The notes beneath the pieces were generated by a model that saw nothing but the letters and a program-made list of their open reading frames with translations, searched no databases and was not told the origin of the DNA. 64,000 nucleotides of DNA from Paraburkholderia oxyphila NBRC 105797. GTDB lineage: Bacteria > Pseudomonadota > Gammaproteobacteria > Burkholderiales > Burkholderiaceae. Positions 1 through 8,111 of this stretch are shown here, in pieces; position 1 is the first letter of the stretch; each line of letters opens with the position of its first letter. Location of the stretch: assembly GCF_000685075.1 (NCBI RefSeq), contig NZ_BAYD01000043.1:18463-82462 (forward strand), read 5' to 3'. The translations under genes and the position numbers were made by a program.

Positions 1-30
1 CACGAAGTAACGAAGCTGACGAACGTCCAT
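1..30 (-). CDS. LysR-type regulator, N-terminus only (cut by window edge)
   Basis: Reading the minus strand from position 30 gives ATG and then M-D-V-R-Q-L-R-Y-F-V. This is the typical beginning of a LysR-type regulator, whose first helix usually reads RQLRYFV. Only ten codons are inside the window. The gene diverges from the dehydratase / acyl-CoA dehydrogenase / CoA-transferase operon that starts at 185, the standard LysR layout, so it probably controls that operon. The call rests on ten residues plus context. Confidence 0.6.
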   Translation of the reverse strand, partial: MDVRQLRYFV

Positions 31-62
31 GCGCGCGGCCCTTGCGATCCTTTCAATGCGAG

Positions 63-85
63 GGTCATAGGATACCCTTATGACC
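63..85. promoter_or_regulatory. Inverted repeat GGTCATA-N9-TATGACC, probable LysR operator
   Basis: A perfect 7-bp inverted repeat with a 9-bp spacer lies between the divergent LysR start (30) and the operon start (185). LysR-type boxes are interrupted palindromes of this size in this position. Assignment to the partial LysR gene is inference. Confidence 0.5.
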
Positions 86-184
86 GGTACATTCAATCCG
101 TATTTCCGCGCTCCGGAACATTCGCATACAGTCGCCTCATTCCCCTATAGCAAAGTGTTGGCGAAACCAGCACTGGAGACGGCG

Positions 185-1030
185 ATGAACACCCCCCTGG
201 CTGAACCGCTCATACAGCCGGTCCAGACGGTCACCGACCTCATAGCCCCCGCCCCCGCCGCCGCGCTGGCCGCTACGCTCGACAGCAGCCGCACGCCGGG
301 TCTGGGCGACGCGCTTCCCCCGATCTGGCACTGGCTCTACTTCTGGACCACCGCGCCGCAAGCCGGTCTGGGCGCCGACGGGCATCCGCAAAAGGGCGGC
401 TTCCTTCCCGATCTGGGTCTGCCGCGGCGCATGGCGGCAGGCGGGCGCATGACGTTCAACGCGCCGCTCACGATAGGCGCGCAGGCCGCGCGTGTCTCGC
501 GCGTGCTCTCGGTCGAGCACAAGGAGGGCCGCAGCGGACGTCTCGCGTTCGTCACCGTCGAGCACGATATTCAGGTCGGCGGCGTGACCGCGATCCGCGA
601 AGAGCAGGACATCGTCTATCGCGAGCCCGCGCAGCCCGGTCAGCCGCGGCCCTTGCCCACACCGGCGCCGGCCGATGCCGACTGGCAGCGCGAGATCGCG
701 CCCACCGAGGCGCTGCTGTTCCGCTATTCGGCGCTCACCTTCAACGGCCATCGCATTCATTACGACCGCGACTACGCACGCAACGTCGAAGGCTATCCGG
801 ACCTCGTCGTGCACGGGCCGCTGATCGCCACGCTGCTGCTCGACACGGTGGCGCGCTTCGCGCCCGAAGCCGTCGTGCGCGAGTACAGCTTCAAGGCGGT
901 GCGCCCGACCTTTCTCGGCCACCCCTTCACCGTCTGCGGCCGCCGTGCCGCGGACGGCCAGGCCGTCGAACTCTGGGCGAAAGATCACGAAGGCTGGCTG
1001 ACCATGTCGGCCCGCGCCGTGCTCGCCTGA
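185..1030 (+). CDS. MaoC/FAS1-like hot-dog dehydratase (acyl-CoA hydratase)
   Basis: 281 aa, a double hot-dog acyl-CoA hydratase of the FAS1-like dehydratase / mesaconyl-C4-CoA hydratase type. The N-terminal half has W-H-W-L-Y-F near residue 50. The C-terminal half carries the hydratase-2-like signature F-N-G-H-R-I-H-Y-D, with the likely catalytic His and Asp, then a G-Y-P-x-L-V-V-H-G-P segment. An upstream in-frame ATG at 80 exists, but ATG 185 has GGAG at 175-178 with six bases of spacing and gives the usual length. It is the first gene of an operon with an acyl-CoA dehydrogenase (41 bp downstream) and a CaiB-type CoA-transferase. This suggests a route in which a branched or unsaturated acid is activated by CoA transfer, oxidised and hydrated. 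The substrate cannot be read from sequence. Confidence 0.8.
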   Translation: MNTPLAEPLIQPVQTVTDLIAPAPAAALAATLDSSRTPGLGDALPPIWHWLYFWTTAPQAGLGADGHPQKGGFLPDLGLPRRMAAGGRMTFNAPLTIGAQAARVSRVLSVEHKEGRSGRLAFVTVEHDIQVGGVTAIREEQDIVYREPAQPGQPRPLPTPAPADADWQREIAPTEALLFRYSALTFNGHRIHYDRDYARNVEGYPDLVVHGPLIATLLLDTVARFAPEAVVREYSFKAVRPTFLGHPFTVCGRRAADGQAVELWAKDHEGWLTMSARAVLA

Positions 1031-1070
1031 ACCACCGGACCATCTGGACGAATCCACCAGGAAACACGCA

Positions 1071-2231
1071 ATGAACGACGCTACCGATCAATACCAGGAC
1101 ATCCGCGAAGCCGTGCGCGATCTGTGCAGCCAGTTTCCGGGCGAGTATTTCCGCAAGATCGACGAAGAGCGGGGCTACCCCGAAGCCTTCGTCGACGCGC
1201 TCACGAAAGCGGGCTGGCTGGCCGCGCTGATTCCCCAGGAATACGGCGGCTCGGGTCTCGGCCTCACCGAGGCCTCGGTCATCATGGAAGAGATCAACCG
1301 CAGCGGCGGCAACTCCGGCGCCTGCCACGGCCAGATGTACAACATGGGCACGCTGCTGCGCCACGGCTCGGCCGAGCAGAAGCGCAAATATCTGCCAAAG
1401 ATCGCGAGCGGCGAGCTGCGCCTGCAGTCGATGGGCGTGACCGAGCCCACCACCGGCACCGACACCACGAAGATCAAGACCACGGCCGTGCGCAAAGGCG
1501 ACCGCTACGTGATCAACGGCCAGAAGGTCTGGATCTCGCGCGTGCAGCACTCCGACCTCATGATCCTGCTCGCGCGCACCACGCCGCTCTCGGACGTGAC
1601 GAAGAAGAGCGAAGGCATGTCGATCTTCATGGTCGATCTGCATGAAGCAATCGGCAAGGGTCTGACTGTGCAGCCGATCCTGAACATGGTCAATCACGAG
1701 ACCAACGAGCTCTTCTTCGACAACCTCGAAATTCCGGCGGAAAATCTGATCGGCGAAGAAGGCAAGGGCTTCAAGTACATCCTCGACGGGCTGAATGCCG
1801 AGCGCACGCTGATTGCCGCGGAATGCATCGGCGATGGCTACTGGTTCGTGGACAAGGTCTCGAAATATGTCAAGGAGCGGCAGGTATTTGGCCGCCCGAT
1901 CGGCCAGAACCAGGGCGTGCAGTTCCCCATCGCGCGCGCGTTCATCAACGTGGAAGCCGCGAACCTGATGCGCTTTGAAGCGGCCCGCCGCTTCGACGCC
2001 CACGAGCCCTGCGGCGCGCAGGCGAACATGGCCAAGCTGCTCGCGGCGGACGCCTCGTGGGAGGCTGCGAACGCCTGTCTGCAATTCCACGGCGGCTTTG
2101 GATTTGCCTGCGAGTACGATGTGGAGCGCAAGTTCCGCGAGACGCGCCTCTACCAGGTCGCGCCGATCTCGACGAACCTGATTCTCTCGTACGTCGCCGA
2201 GCACATTCTCGGCCTGCCGCGTTCATTCTGA
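1071..2231 (+). CDS. Acyl-CoA dehydrogenase family protein
   Basis: 386 aa, FAD-dependent acyl-CoA dehydrogenase with the full three-domain fold: helical N-terminus, middle beta domain with M-G-V-T-E-P-T-T-G-T-D around residue 125, and C-terminal helices with Q-V-F-G-R and F-H-G-G-F-G-F. The canonical C-terminal Y-E-G-T-S-E motif that supplies the catalytic Glu in many family members is replaced by Y-Q-V-A-P-I-S-T near residues 360-368. The base must lie elsewhere, as in the isovaleryl-CoA dehydrogenase branch, or the enzyme differs in chemistry. AGGAAA precedes the ATG. It lies between the dehydratase and the CoA-transferase in one operon and would pass electrons to ETF. Confidence 0.92.
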   Translation: MNDATDQYQDIREAVRDLCSQFPGEYFRKIDEERGYPEAFVDALTKAGWLAALIPQEYGGSGLGLTEASVIMEEINRSGGNSGACHGQMYNMGTLLRHGSAEQKRKYLPKIASGELRLQSMGVTEPTTGTDTTKIKTTAVRKGDRYVINGQKVWISRVQHSDLMILLARTTPLSDVTKKSEGMSIFMVDLHEAIGKGLTVQPILNMVNHETNELFFDNLEIPAENLIGEEGKGFKYILDGLNAERTLIAAECIGDGYWFVDKVSKYVKERQVFGRPIGQNQGVQFPIARAFINVEAANLMRFEAARRFDAHEPCGAQANMAKLLAADASWEAANACLQFHGGFGFACEYDVERKFRETRLYQVAPISTNLILSYVAEHILGLPRSF

Positions 2232-2250
2232 TTGCACCAGGGAACCTGCC

Positions 2251-3429
2251 ATGCGTCCTCTCGAAGGCATCAAGGTCGTCACGTTCGAACATGCGATCGC
2301 GGCGCCCTTCTGCACGCGCCAGCTCGCCGATCTGGGCGCGCGCGTCATCAAGGTCGAACGCCCCGGCGCGGGCGACTTCGCGCGCGGCTATGACGAGCGC
2401 GTGCACGGTCTCGCTTCGCATTTCGTCTGGACGAACCGCTCGAAGGAGAGCCTCACGCTCGACGTGAAGCGCGCCGAAGCCCTGGAGATCGTGCACGCGC
2501 TGCTCGCCGACGCCGACGTGTTCGTGCAGAATCTCGCGCCCGGCGCCACGCAACGCCTCGGGCTCGACTACGAGACGCTGCGCGAGCGCTACCCGCGCCT
2601 GATCGTCTGCGATATCTCCGGCTATGGCAGCGACGGCCCGTATCGCGACAAGAAGGCCTATGACCTGCTGATCCAGAGCGAGTCGGGCTTTCTCAGCATC
2701 ACGGGCTCGCCCGACGAACCGGCCAAGGCCGGCTGCTCGATCGCCGATATTTCTGCGGGCATGTACGCGTATTCGAGCATCCTCGCGGCGCTCATCGAGC
2801 GCGGCAAGACGGGGCGCGGGCGCCGCATCGACGTTTCGATGCTGGAGAGCATGGTCGAGTGGATGAGCTACCCGCTTTACTATGCGATCGACGGCCAGAC
2901 ACCCCCGCAGCGCAATGGCGCGGCGCACGCGACGATCTATCCCTACGGCCCGTTCAAGGCCGGCGACGGCAAGTCCGTCATGCTCGGCCTGCAGAACGAG
3001 CGCGAATGGAAGAGCTTCTGCGAAACCGTCATGCGCCAGCCGGCGCTGGCCGAGGACGAGCGCTTCTGCTCGAATAGCCGGCGCGTGGCGCATCGCGCGG
3101 AGCTTGGCAAGCTCATCGAAGAAGCGTTTGGTGGCCTCACCGCGGGCGATGTGATCGAGCGCCTCGAGGCCGCGAAGATCGCGAACGCGCGTATCAACGA
3201 CATGCAGGCGGTGTGGGCACACGAACAGCTCGCCGCACGCGAGCGCTGGACGCGCGTGGGCACGCCCGCTGGCGAGATTCCCGCGCTGCTGCCGCCAGGC
3301 GCGACACTCGCCGATAACCCGCGCATGGACCCCGTGCCCGCGCTGGGCGAGCACACCGATGCGATTCTGCATGAGCTTGGCTATGACGAGGCAAGCGTTC
3401 GCGCGTTGCGGGAGAGCGGCGCGGTTTGA
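2251..3429 (+). CDS. CaiB/BaiF family CoA-transferase (class III)
   Basis: 392 aa. Class III CoA-transferases move CoA between carboxylic acids through an enzyme-bound aspartyl-CoA. The signature regions are present: the N-terminal L-E-G-I-K-V-V, the G-A-R-V-I-K-V-E-R-P-G-A-G-D loop near residue 30-42, and A-Y-D-L-L-I-Q with the probable catalytic Asp at 138. It starts 19 bp after the acyl-CoA dehydrogenase stop and is the last gene before the hairpin at 3594. It probably activates the acid that the operon degrades. Confidence 0.92.
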   Translation: MRPLEGIKVVTFEHAIAAPFCTRQLADLGARVIKVERPGAGDFARGYDERVHGLASHFVWTNRSKESLTLDVKRAEALEIVHALLADADVFVQNLAPGATQRLGLDYETLRERYPRLIVCDISGYGSDGPYRDKKAYDLLIQSESGFLSITGSPDEPAKAGCSIADISAGMYAYSSILAALIERGKTGRGRRIDVSMLESMVEWMSYPLYYAIDGQTPPQRNGAAHATIYPYGPFKAGDGKSVMLGLQNEREWKSFCETVMRQPALAEDERFCSNSRRVAHRAELGKLIEEAFGGLTAGDVIERLEAAKIANARINDMQAVWAHEQLAARERWTRVGTPAGEIPALLPPGATLADNPRMDPVPALGEHTDAILHELGYDEASVRALRESGAV

Positions 3430-3593
3430 AGGCGTGTGGAGAATCGCGCCACTTCTGATTCTTCGCAAATAGTCAAAACGATATGTCATGCTGAATAAAT
3501 ACTGCAAGACATAAGCCGCAGAGCGTCATGCTCGCCGTCCTGTGCGCGGCCATTCTCGTGCTGCGCGTGGAGACGAGACTTTCCCGTACGTGC

Positions 3594-3625
3594 AAAAGCG
3601 CCGCTTCAGTCAAGCGGCGCTTTTT
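3594..3625. terminator. Strong hairpin terminator, probably bidirectional
   Basis: A perfect 13-bp stem (AAAAGCGCCGCTT / AAGCGGCGCTTTT) with a 5-base loop CAGTC. The A-rich 5' side and T-rich 3' side make it usable in both directions: for the plus-strand operon ending at 3429 and the minus-strand anti-sigma gene ending at 3727. The rest of 3430-3726 shows no gene. Confidence 0.85.
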
Positions 3626-3726
3626 CTGTTTCTGATCTCGAATTCGAACGCGTTGGCCGCTTCTTTGCCATTGCAGGGCGCAGCCGCTCGCGCGCGACAC
3701 GCGCCTGACGCAAACCACCCGCGCAA

Positions 3727-4368
3727 TTACCAGCGCAACAGCCGCGGCCCGAGCCACGCGCCTATCGCGGCCGGCAACAACATGCCGAGCGCATACCAGA
3801 TGCTCCAGAACGCCGGGCTCATCTCCGGGCAGTGCACGCAGTACGCGATGGTGGCCAGCGAGCTCGCAAAGAGGCCCGCGGCGGCGCCCGCCAGACGCGG
3901 GCTAGTGGGCGCGAAGCCCCGCGCGGCCCAGAACACCGCCGCGAACGTGGGCACCGAAAGCAGCAGGATGTTGAACGGGCAAGTGCGCCACGACTCGCCG
4001 AGCATGAGCGGCACGCGCTCGGCCGGCGCGGCCGCGCCCAGCGTGAGCCAGCCCGCCAGCCACACGCCCACGAACGGCAGGGCAACCAGCGCCCACGCAT
4101 AGCCGCCGCGCACGCCCGGGCGCCCGAGCCTACTCACGACCCGCGCGGCGGTGAGCGCCACGGCAACCGGGAAGGCGAGCTTCGCCCAGAAGATCGGCGT
4201 CTGCGCGACGCTCATGAGATCGGGCCGCACGCCGAACACCAGCGCGACGATCACGAGCGACCCGGCGAGCCCGAGCGGCAGCGCACGCGCGAAACGGCGC
4301 AAGACCGCCTTGCGGTCCACGCGCGTGACGCCGGTGGAAAGCAGGTTGATGAGGTCGTCGGTTTTCAT
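3727..4368 (-). CDS. nrsF: NrsF/DUF1109 family membrane anti-sigma factor
   Basis: 213 aa with a short cytoplasmic N-terminus (starting M-K-T-D-D-L-I) followed by about six hydrophobic segments. This matches the NrsF (DUF1109) anti-sigma-F family known from Caulobacter. Cysteines at 130 (R-T-C-P-F-N), 177 and 180 (C-V-H-C-P) sit where NrsF has its two functionally important cysteines, so it may sense thiol-oxidising stress or metals. Its ATG overlaps the stop of the sigma gene (ATGA, 4365-4368), indicating translational coupling with its partner. It shares the hairpin at 3594 as terminator. Confidence 0.85.
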   Translation of the reverse strand: MKTDDLINLLSTGVTRVDRKAVLRRFARALPLGLAGSLVIVALVFGVRPDLMSVAQTPIFWAKLAFPVAVALTAARVVSRLGRPGVRGGYAWALVALPFVGVWLAGWLTLGAAAPAERVPLMLGESWRTCPFNILLLSVPTFAAVFWAARGFAPTSPRLAGAAAGLFASSLATIAYCVHCPEMSPAFWSIWYALGMLLPAAIGAWLGPRLLRW

Positions 4369-5189
4369 TGCGCCCCCCGAATACGCGCGGCGAGCGCCTT
4401 CAGGCCGCGGTGGATGCCCACCTTCACGGCCGACTCCGAAAGCCCCGTGAGTTGCGCGGCCTCCACCACCGAGCGTCCCTCAAGCTTCACATGAACAATG
4501 GGCAGGCGCTGCTTGTCCGGCAACTGGTCGAGCAGCTTGCCGATGTCGCGGCGGGCCTGGGCCGGCTCGTCGTCGGGGGTGGCGAACAGGTCGGTGTGAT
4601 CGTCGAGCGGGTCGTTCAGCGATTCGCGACGGGAGCGCGAGCGAAAGAAGTCCATCAGTTTGTAGCGGGCGATGGCGTGCACCCAGGCGGTCAGCGGTTC
4701 TTCGGGGCGCCACGTGTGACGCGCGTTGTGCACCGCGAGCAGGATCTCCTGCACGAGGTCTTCCACGTCGTCGTGCAATTGCGGAATGCGCCTGCGCAGA
4801 AAACCGCGCAAATGCCGCGTCAGTTCCTGAAGGAACAGGCGGTACGCGTCGGCGTCGCCTTCCAGGCCGGCGAGGAACAGCGCTTTGAGACGGATTTCCG
4901 CGGGATGCAAAGGGCGTCCTGTGTTGTCGCGACGATCGGATGGCGCGCCTGCACCCGTGCCGGTGCCCGCGCCGACTTCCACACCCGCGCCGAAGCTTGC
5001 AACAGGCTTGCGCGCGGCATCGCCGGGTTCGGCGACGCCGCCGGCTCCGAATACGGGCGCGATCGCGTGAGCGTAGCCCATGGCGTCCCGCACCGCAATA
5101 GCGACCGCGCCGCCGCCGCGCGCGGCGCGCTCGCCCGTATCCATCCAACCCGCCGCTGTGTTCGCCCAGCCCACGCTTTTGCTCCCCAT
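4365..5189 (-). CDS. ECF sigma factor (SigF-type, partner of NrsF)
   Basis: 274 aa as written. Residues about 95-274 are a complete ECF sigma: region 2 with D-D-V-E-D-L-V-Q-E-I-L and an F-R-S-R linker, and region 4 with L-P-D-K-Q-R-L and the helix-turn-helix L-T-G-L-S-E-S-A-V-K-V. The first ~95 residues are Gly/Ala-rich with no recognisable domain, unusual for an ECF factor (normally ~180 aa). A GTG at 5174 preceded by GGGGAG is a better supported start than ATG 5189; both keep the extension. The promoter at 5247-5272 lies upstream of either. It is coupled to nrsF and probably autoregulated. Confidence 0.88.
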   Translation of the reverse strand: MGSKSVGWANTAAGWMDTGERAARGGGAVAIAVRDAMGYAHAIAPVFGAGGVAEPGDAARKPVASFGAGVEVGAGTGTGAGAPSDRRDNTGRPLHPAEIRLKALFLAGLEGDADAYRLFLQELTRHLRGFLRRRIPQLHDDVEDLVQEILLAVHNARHTWRPEEPLTAWVHAIARYKLMDFFRSRSRRESLNDPLDDHTDLFATPDDEPAQARRDIGKLLDQLPDKQRLPIVHVKLEGRSVVEAAQLTGLSESAVKVGIHRGLKALAARIRGAQ

Positions 5190-5246
5190 TCCTGAACTTG
5201 CCCGCGCTTGCCGTGCGCTGCACGGCGTGGGGCTCCCTGGAAGCTA

Positions 5247-5272
5247 TTCGTCTGCATCGCGCGCGCGGTTAC
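5247..5272 (-). promoter_or_regulatory. ECF (SigF-type) promoter for the sigma gene: GTAACC-N16-CGAAT
   Basis: Read on the minus strand, GTAACC (5272-5267) and CGAAT (5250-5246) are separated by exactly 16 bases. The same hexamer, spacer and pentamer occur on the plus strand at 5340-5366 in front of the divergent operon. Caulobacter SigF promoters are, from memory, of the form GTAACC-N16-CGAA. This supports autoregulation of the sigma gene. Confidence 0.75.
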
Positions 5273-5339
5273 ACACCGCATGAAATTTTTCACAGCGCGC
5301 GCAATTGAGCGCGCTTCATGCAAATTTTCGCGCTCTGCT

Positions 5340-5366
5340 GTAACCGCAGTTCGGCCCTCGACGAAT
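5340..5366 (+). promoter_or_regulatory. ECF (SigF-type) promoter for the cytochrome b / oxidoreductase operon
   Basis: GTAACC at 5340-5345 and CGAAT at 5362-5366 with a 16-base spacer, identical in layout to the divergent promoter at 5247-5272. A transcript start near 5372 would leave a ~28-nt leader before ATG 5400. Confidence 0.75.
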
Positions 5367-5399
5367 TCACCGTTACCAGCACGTCACGAGGAGTCCGCG

Positions 5400-6038
5400 A
5401 TGGAAACCACAACCGCCCAGCCGCCTGCGAGCCAGCCGCTCGTGCACGGGGCGCGCCCGATCCATCCGCTATGGCTGCGCGTGACACACTGGCTCAACGC
5501 ATTCGCAGCGCTCATCATGATGTTCTCGGGCTGGCGCATCTATGACGCCTCGCCGGTCTTCCCCCACATCGTCATCCCGACATCGATCACGCTCGGGGGC
5601 TGGCTGGGCGGCGCGCTGCAATGGCATTTCGCGGCCATGTGGCTGCTCGTCTTCAACGGGCTCATCTATCTGGCGCTCAATATCGCGAGCGGGCGCGCCT
5701 TCGCGAAGTTCTTTCCGCTAAGCCCGCGCGCCGTGTTCGCCGACCTGCGCGCCGCGCTCACCGGCCACCTGTCACACGCCGACCTGCGCCACTACAACGC
5801 CGTGCAAAAGCTCGCCTATCTGGTCGCCATCACCGACCTGATCGTGCTCGTGCTTTCCGGTCTCGCGATCTGGAAATCCGTGCAGTTCCCGCTGCTGCGC
5901 GAGCTCATGGGCGGCTATGACAACGCTCGCGTCGTGCACTTCTGCGCGATGTCGCTGCTGGCCGCATTCGTGGTCGTGCACGTCACGATGGTGGCGCTCG
6001 TGCCACGCTCGCTCCTCACCATGCTGCGTGGCCATTGA
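5400..6038 (+). CDS. Cytochrome b561-type membrane protein (cytochrome b/b6 domain)
   Basis: 212 aa integral membrane protein with four to five hydrophobic helices. The first helix has L-R-V-T-H-W-L-N-A, the heme-ligating His context of the hydrogenase/formate-dehydrogenase cytochrome b family. The helix near the C-terminus has F-C-A-M-S-L-L and H-V-T. ATG 5400 is chosen because GAGGAG lies 6-11 bases upstream and the SigF-type promoter at 5340 would be inside any longer reading. It is followed 31 bp later by a molybdopterin oxidoreductase and probably serves as its quinone-linked membrane partner, as MsrQ does for MsrP. Confidence 0.85.
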   Translation: METTTAQPPASQPLVHGARPIHPLWLRVTHWLNAFAALIMMFSGWRIYDASPVFPHIVIPTSITLGGWLGGALQWHFAAMWLLVFNGLIYLALNIASGRAFAKFFPLSPRAVFADLRAALTGHLSHADLRHYNAVQKLAYLVAITDLIVLVLSGLAIWKSVQFPLLRELMGGYDNARVVHFCAMSLLAAFVVVHVTMVALVPRSLLTMLRGH

Positions 6039-6069
6039 GCTTGCCTTCGATCATCGATAAGGATTCCAG

Positions 6070-6855
6070 ATGAATACGAACGACCGCAAAATCGTCACGC
6101 TGGACCGCGCGGCGATCCTCACCGATGCACGGCGCGAACTTGGAAAGCTCGACATGCCCTCGCGTCGCCTGTTCGGCAAGCGCCTGCTCACGCTCGGCGG
6201 CCTTTCGATGCTGACCGGCTGCTCGATCACCGACGAGGCCTCCGTCAACACGTTTCTTACCGCTGTCTCGCGGCTGAACGACCGCGTGCAGGCCTGGCTC
6301 TTCGATCCTCACCAGCTCGCGCCCACCTACACCGAGGCGCAAATCACGCGGCCGTTTCCGTTCAACGCGTTCTACAGCGTCGACGAAGCGCCTGTCGTGG
6401 ATGGCGGCAGCTATCGCCTCAAGCTGAGCGGCCTCGTGACCGGCCAGCGCGTGTGGACGCTGCCCGAACTCTACGCGCTGCCGCACGCCGAGCAGATCAC
6501 GCGGCATATCTGCGTGGAAGGCTGGAGCGCCATCGGGCGCTGGGGCGGCACGCCGTTCGCCGGCTTCCTGCGCCGCGTGGGCGCGGACACCAGCGCGAAG
6601 TACGTGGGCTTTCGCTGCGCAGACGACTACTACGAGAGCATCGATATGGCCACCGCACTGCATCCGCAAACGCTGCTCGCATTCGACTACGACGGCGAGC
6701 GCCTGCCCGCGAAATACGGCTACCCGATGAAGCTGCGCATGCCGACCAAGCTCGGCTACAAGAATCCGAAGCACATCGTCGAAATTTTCGTCACGAACAC
6801 GTACCCCGGCGGCTATTGGGTCGACCAGGGCTACAACTGGTTCGGCGGTTCGTGA
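6070..6855 (+). CDS. Molybdopterin-dependent oxidoreductase (sulfite oxidase/MsrP superfamily)
   Basis: 261 aa, sulfite-oxidase-type molybdopterin fold. An S-R-R-L-F-G-K-R segment at 31-38 followed by a hydrophobic stretch ending L-T-G-C-S at 48-52 looks like a twin-arginine signal with a lipobox-like end, so periplasmic location is likely. H-I-C-V-E-G-W-S places the molybdenum-ligating Cys at 148, followed by G-G-T-P-F. The cytochrome b gene upstream is the probable electron donor or acceptor. The ECF/NrsF promoter in front suggests induction by oxidative or metal stress, consistent with a repair role such as sulfoxide reduction. The substrate is not established. Confidence 0.88.
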   Translation: MNTNDRKIVTLDRAAILTDARRELGKLDMPSRRLFGKRLLTLGGLSMLTGCSITDEASVNTFLTAVSRLNDRVQAWLFDPHQLAPTYTEAQITRPFPFNAFYSVDEAPVVDGGSYRLKLSGLVTGQRVWTLPELYALPHAEQITRHICVEGWSAIGRWGGTPFAGFLRRVGADTSAKYVGFRCADDYYESIDMATALHPQTLLAFDYDGERLPAKYGYPMKLRMPTKLGYKNPKHIVEIFVTNTYPGGYWVDQGYNWFGGS

Positions 6856-6903
6856 CGACCTGAATTGCCGGACCGCATTTTTCACCCACCAAGGAGCACA
6901 GCC

Positions 6904-7164
6904 ATGAAGAAGATCATTTTCGCCGCCATCGTCGTCAGCGCCGCCACGTTGGGCGCAGGCACCGGCACCGCGTTCGCGCAGGCAAGCGGCGCGATGGGCA
7001 ACGACACCATGCAGAAAGACACCATGGGCAAAGACGCCATGTCTCACGACAAGATGACCAAGGACAGTGCGATGGCGCACGACAAGATGGCCAAGGATTC
7101 AACCATGAAGAAGCACGACGCGATGGGCATGGACCATCCCGCTTCAGGTGCCATGTCGCAATGA
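6904..7164 (+). CDS. Exported pentapeptide MXKDX-repeat protein
   Basis: 86 aa. A signal peptide M-K-K-I-I-F-A-A-I ends at A-F-A-Q near residue 26. The mature part is repeats of the type M-x-K-D-x / M-x-H-D-K (about nine Met- and Lys/Asp-rich units), ending in a His/Met-rich tail. AAGGAG precedes ATG 6904; an earlier in-frame ATG at 6865 lacks support. Met/His-rich exported peptides of this kind may bind metals. It is last in the SigF-type operon, 48 bp after the oxidoreductase. Confidence 0.82.
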   Translation: MKKIIFAAIVVSAATLGAGTGTAFAQASGAMGNDTMQKDTMGKDAMSHDKMTKDSAMAHDKMAKDSTMKKHDAMGMDHPASGAMSQ

Positions 7165-7388
7165 ACCTGATGCTCGCGACGCAGTTCGCCCCGCCGCCCT
7201 CCACGCTGCATTCCAGGCCGAATTGCGCCGCGAGCCGTGCAGCCTGCCGCGCCACGCGGCGTGGCTCCAACGACTCGCAGCGCCGTGGACCTTTTCAAGG
7301 TGCCACGCGCAAGGTTACTGTAGCTGTCATTCCTGAGTTAACGTGTCAAGCACGCGCGCACGCGCCGTGCGAATGGAGCATGTGAAGA

Positions 7389-8111
7389 ATGGCAGCCAGA
7401 ACGAACGAATACGAGCAACCCATCGGCGACGCCCTGTCCGGCTGGACGGCGCGCGAGCGGCCCGGCCGCGTGAGCATCGAGGGCACGCGCTGCCGCATCG
7501 AGCCCATCGACGTCGAGCGGCATGCCGCCGACCTTTTCGACGCCTACAGCCAGGCCGCCAACGGCAGCGACTGGACCTATCTGACGATAGGCCCGTTCGC
7601 GGACCTCGCGGCGTATCGCGCATACCTCACGGGCGCGGCGGCGTCCGCCGACCCGCTGCACTACGCGATCATCGACCAGGCGAGCGGCAAGGCCGTGGGC
7701 ACGTTCTCGCTGATGCGCATCGATCCGGCCAATGGCGTGATCGAAGTCGGCAACGTCACCTTCTCCCCGCGGCTCAAGCGCACGGCGCTCTCCACCGAGG
7801 CACAGTATCTGCTGATGCGCTACGCATTCGACGAGCTGGGCTACCGGCGCTACGAATGGAAATGTGACAGTCTCAATGCGCCCTCGCGAAAGACCGCGCT
7901 GCGGCTTGGCTTTCAATTCGAAGGCATCTTCAGGCAGGCCATCGTGTACAAGGGGCGCAGCCGCGACACCGCGTGGTTCGCGATCATCGACAAGGATTGG
8001 CCGGGCGTGAAACGCGCGTTCGAAACGTGGCTCGACGCCGGCAACTTCGACGCCGAGGGCAATCAGCGCGAGTCGCTCGCCGGCCTGCGCGACGCGCAGG
8101 CGCGCGGCTGA
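7389..8111 (+). CDS. GNAT family N-acetyltransferase (RimJ/RimL-like)
   Basis: 240 aa, of the acetyltransferase_3 (RimJ/RimL) type. Visible are the central G-K-A-V-G-T-F-S-L-M strand near residue 98, I-E-V-G-N-V-T-F-S, and E-W-K-C-D-S-L-N-A-P-S-R-K-T-A-L-R-L-G-F-Q-F, the last spanning the acetyl-CoA site and the classical N-x-x-S-x-x-x-A-x-x-x-G-F motif. The substrate is unknown. It stands alone: the 224 bp upstream shows no gene. Confidence 0.85.
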   Translation: MAARTNEYEQPIGDALSGWTARERPGRVSIEGTRCRIEPIDVERHAADLFDAYSQAANGSDWTYLTIGPFADLAAYRAYLTGAAASADPLHYAIIDQASGKAVGTFSLMRIDPANGVIEVGNVTFSPRLKRTALSTEAQYLLMRYAFDELGYRRYEWKCDSLNAPSRKTALRLGFQFEGIFRQAIVYKGRSRDTAWFAIIDKDWPGVKRAFETWLDAGNFDAEGNQRESLAGLRDAQARG

